Assembly (NCBI RefSeq): GCF_900187455.1 | Contig: NZ_FYDX01000002.1 | Span: 434,001 to 498,000, forward strand | Origin: Pseudomonas sp. Irchel 3E13 | GTDB lineage: Bacteria; Pseudomonadota; Gammaproteobacteria; Pseudomonadales; Pseudomonadaceae | Direction: 5' to 3' | DNA: 64,000 nucleotides | Part shown: piece by piece, positions 62,638-64,000 of the stretch | Numbering within the stretch: the first letter of the stretch is position 1 | Layout of the letters: every line of letters starts with the position of its first letter | Notes under the pieces: generated by a model | What the model saw: the letters and a program-made list of their open reading frames with translations, nothing else | Database searches by the model: none | What the model was told of the DNA's origin: nothing | Program-made: the position numbers and the translations under genes

Positions 62638-63762
62638 ATGTCCACCGAAACACTGCTGAAAACCCCGCTGCACGCCCTGCACCTGGAACTGGGCGCGCGC
62701 ATGGTGCCGTTCGCCGGCTATGACATGCCGGTTCAGTACCCGTTGGGCGTCATGAAGGAACACCTGCACACCCGCGAGCAGGCCGGCCTGTTCGACGTCT
62801 CGCACATGGGCCAGATCCGCCTGCTCGGCGCCAATGCCGCCAAGGCCCTGGAAAGCCTGGTGCCGGTAGACATCATCGACCTGCCGGTGGGCATGCAGCG
62901 CTACGCCATGTTCACCAACGAACAAGGCGGCATCCTCGACGACCTGATGGTCGCCAACCTCGGCAACGACGAGCTGTTCCTGGTGGTCAACGCCGCCTGC
63001 AAGGACCAGGACCTGGCCCACCTGCGCAAGCACATCGGCGCGCAGTGCGAGATCCTACCGCTGTTCGAAGAGCGCGCGCTGCTGGCCCTGCAAGGTCCGG
63101 CCGCGGTCAAGGTGCTGGAGCGCCTGGCGCCGCAGGTGGCAAGCATGACCTTCATGCAGTTCGCCCGCGTGCAGTTGCTGGGCGAAGACTGCTTCGTCAG
63201 CCGCTCCGGCTACACCGGTGAAGACGGCTTCGAGATTTCCGTACCGGCGGACAAGGCCGAAGCCCTGGCCCGCCGCCTGCTGAGCGAGCCGGAAGTGGCG
63301 GCTATCGGTTTGGGCGCGCGGGACTCGCTGCGCCTCGAAGCCGGCCTGTGCCTGTACGGCCACGACATGAACAGCGAAACCACGCCGGTCGAAGCCAGTC
63401 TGCTCTGGGCCGTGTCCAAGGTCCGCCGCGCCGAGGGTGCGCGGGCTGGTGGTTTCCCGGGTGCCGAATCGATCTTCGCCCAGCAGCAGTCGGGCGTCGC
63501 ACGCAAGCGGGTTGGCCTGCTGCCACAGGAACGCACGCCAGTACGCGAAGACGCCGAAATCGTCGACGAAGCAGGCAACATCATCGGTCGTGTGTGCAGC
63601 GGCGGCTTCGGTCCGACCCTCGGCGCACCCGTCGCGATGGGCTATGTGGATAACGCGCATACGGCACTCGATACGCCCGTCTGGGCAATCGTGCGCGGCA
63701 AGCGTGTAGCGATGAAAGTCAGCAAGATGCCGTTCGTTGCACAGCGTTATTACCGCGGCTGA
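62638..63762 (+). CDS. gcvT: glycine cleavage system T protein (aminomethyltransferase)
   Basis: This 374-residue enzyme moves the methylene carbon from the H protein to tetrahydrofolate and releases ammonia. [23 protein letters not shown], the folate-site [12 protein letters not shown] and [15 protein letters not shown] are conserved. It has an AGGAG site and ends the operon. Confidence 0.96.
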   Translation: MSTETLLKTPLHALHLELGARMVPFAGYDMPVQYPLGVMKEHLHTREQAGLFDVSHMGQIRLLGANAAKALESLVPVDIIDLPVGMQRYAMFTNEQGGILDDLMVANLGNDELFLVVNAACKDQDLAHLRKHIGAQCEILPLFEERALLALQGPAAVKVLERLAPQVASMTFMQFARVQLLGEDCFVSRSGYTGEDGFEISVPADKAEALARRLLSEPEVAAIGLGARDSLRLEAGLCLYGHDMNSETTPVEASLLWAVSKVRRAEGARAGGFPGAESIFAQQQSGVARKRVGLLPQERTPVREDAEIVDEAGNIIGRVCSGGFGPTLGAPVAMGYVDNAHTALDTPVWAIVRGKRVAMKVSKMPFVAQRYYRG

Positions 63763-63786
63763 TTGGCGAGGACAAAAAGTGTCATC

Positions 63787-63817
63787 GTGCGTTCGGGATA
63801 TTCGATTTCGAACGCAC
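63787..63817. other. perfect inverted repeat after gcvT
   Basis: GTGCGTTCG and CGAACGCAC form 9-base arms around a 13-base loop, 25 bases after the gcvT stop. It has no T-run; an operator or mRNA 3' end structure is possible. Confidence 0.45.
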
Positions 63818-63889
63818 TACCAAACTTTCGAACATGACGCTGGCAGTGCCCCGAAAAGAGGCCGTAAAAAACTGCCGAAAGTTGCCCAG

Positions 63890-63927
63890 AAGCCCTGAAA
63901 GCGGGGGGCTGCGGGGCTTGTTTTTTT
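63890..63927 (+). terminator. intrinsic terminator downstream of gcvT
   Basis: AAGCCC and GGGCTT close a GC-rich loop, followed by GTTTTTTT. The stretch from there to the window end shows no recognisable gene; it may hold the start of the next transcription unit. Confidence 0.7.
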
Positions 63928-64000
63928 CGAGAGAGTTAGCGTAGAGTCACTGCACTGTGTTTGCGTGGGTCGCCTAGTTCGTGACCTGGACAGTAGCCTG

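Overview
The window reads as a chromosome segment of a fluorescent-group Pseudomonas. It is GC-rich and has a hexR/zwf/pgl/eda locus, an edd/glk/gltR/gtrS locus divergent from gap, an OprB-Gts glucose uptake system, an arcDABC arginine deiminase operon, a GcsR-controlled glycine cleavage operon, and the typical Pseudomonas REP sequences. No rRNA, tRNA or CRISPR array was seen.

Region 1 (1-8815, minus strand) is a compact seven-gene operon that I cannot match to a described pathway. In transcription order it encodes a LuxE-like acyl-protein synthetase, a U-type Fe-S scaffold, a cysteine desulfurase, a fatty acyl-AMP ligase, an acyl carrier protein, a flavoprotein oxidoreductase, and an MMPL/RND transporter fused in frame to a LolA-like lipoprotein-sorting domain. 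It looks like a route that makes and exports a fatty-acyl product, with a dedicated sulfur or Fe-S supply. It is the best candidate here for an undescribed system. Region 2 (9245-13508) is housekeeping: xseA, an M23 peptidase, and leuA preceded by a leucine-rich leader peptide.

Region 3 (13677-18508) holds two tandem copies of a three-gene module A-B-C of unknown function: a coiled-coil protein with a Cys/His cluster, a TelA-like helical protein, and a small membrane protein. In the second copy B has collapsed to a 37-codon remnant while A and C stay intact. Region 4 (18592-35966) is glucose and Entner-Doudoroff metabolism, with candidate HexR operators at zwf, downstream of hexR and upstream of gap, and a REPIN between gtsA and gtsB. 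A MarR regulator and an alpha/beta hydrolase sit within it.

Region 5 (36051-45161) is a heme-uptake locus: Fur box, FecI-type sigma factor, FecR, TonB receptor, heme oxygenase and a DUF454 protein. The receptor and heme oxygenase share an ECF-type promoter motif with identical spacing, although they are now separated by about 3.5 kb of gene wreckage bounded by two near-identical REPINs. That wreckage holds a dead IS3 element, a broken polymorphic toxin with an intact immunity-like gene, and fragments of a FliP/SctR-type gene and a flagellar-type sigma factor. Region 6 (45257-55605) has a chemoreceptor, a CaiB/BaiF-like protein, two divergent arcD paralogues and arcABC. Region 7 (55663-63762) has a DUF5064 gene, gcsR, and gcvH-gcvP-sdaA-gcvT behind a sigma-54 promoter with three GcsR-type sites. 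The glyA2 gene found in the P. aeruginosa operon is absent.
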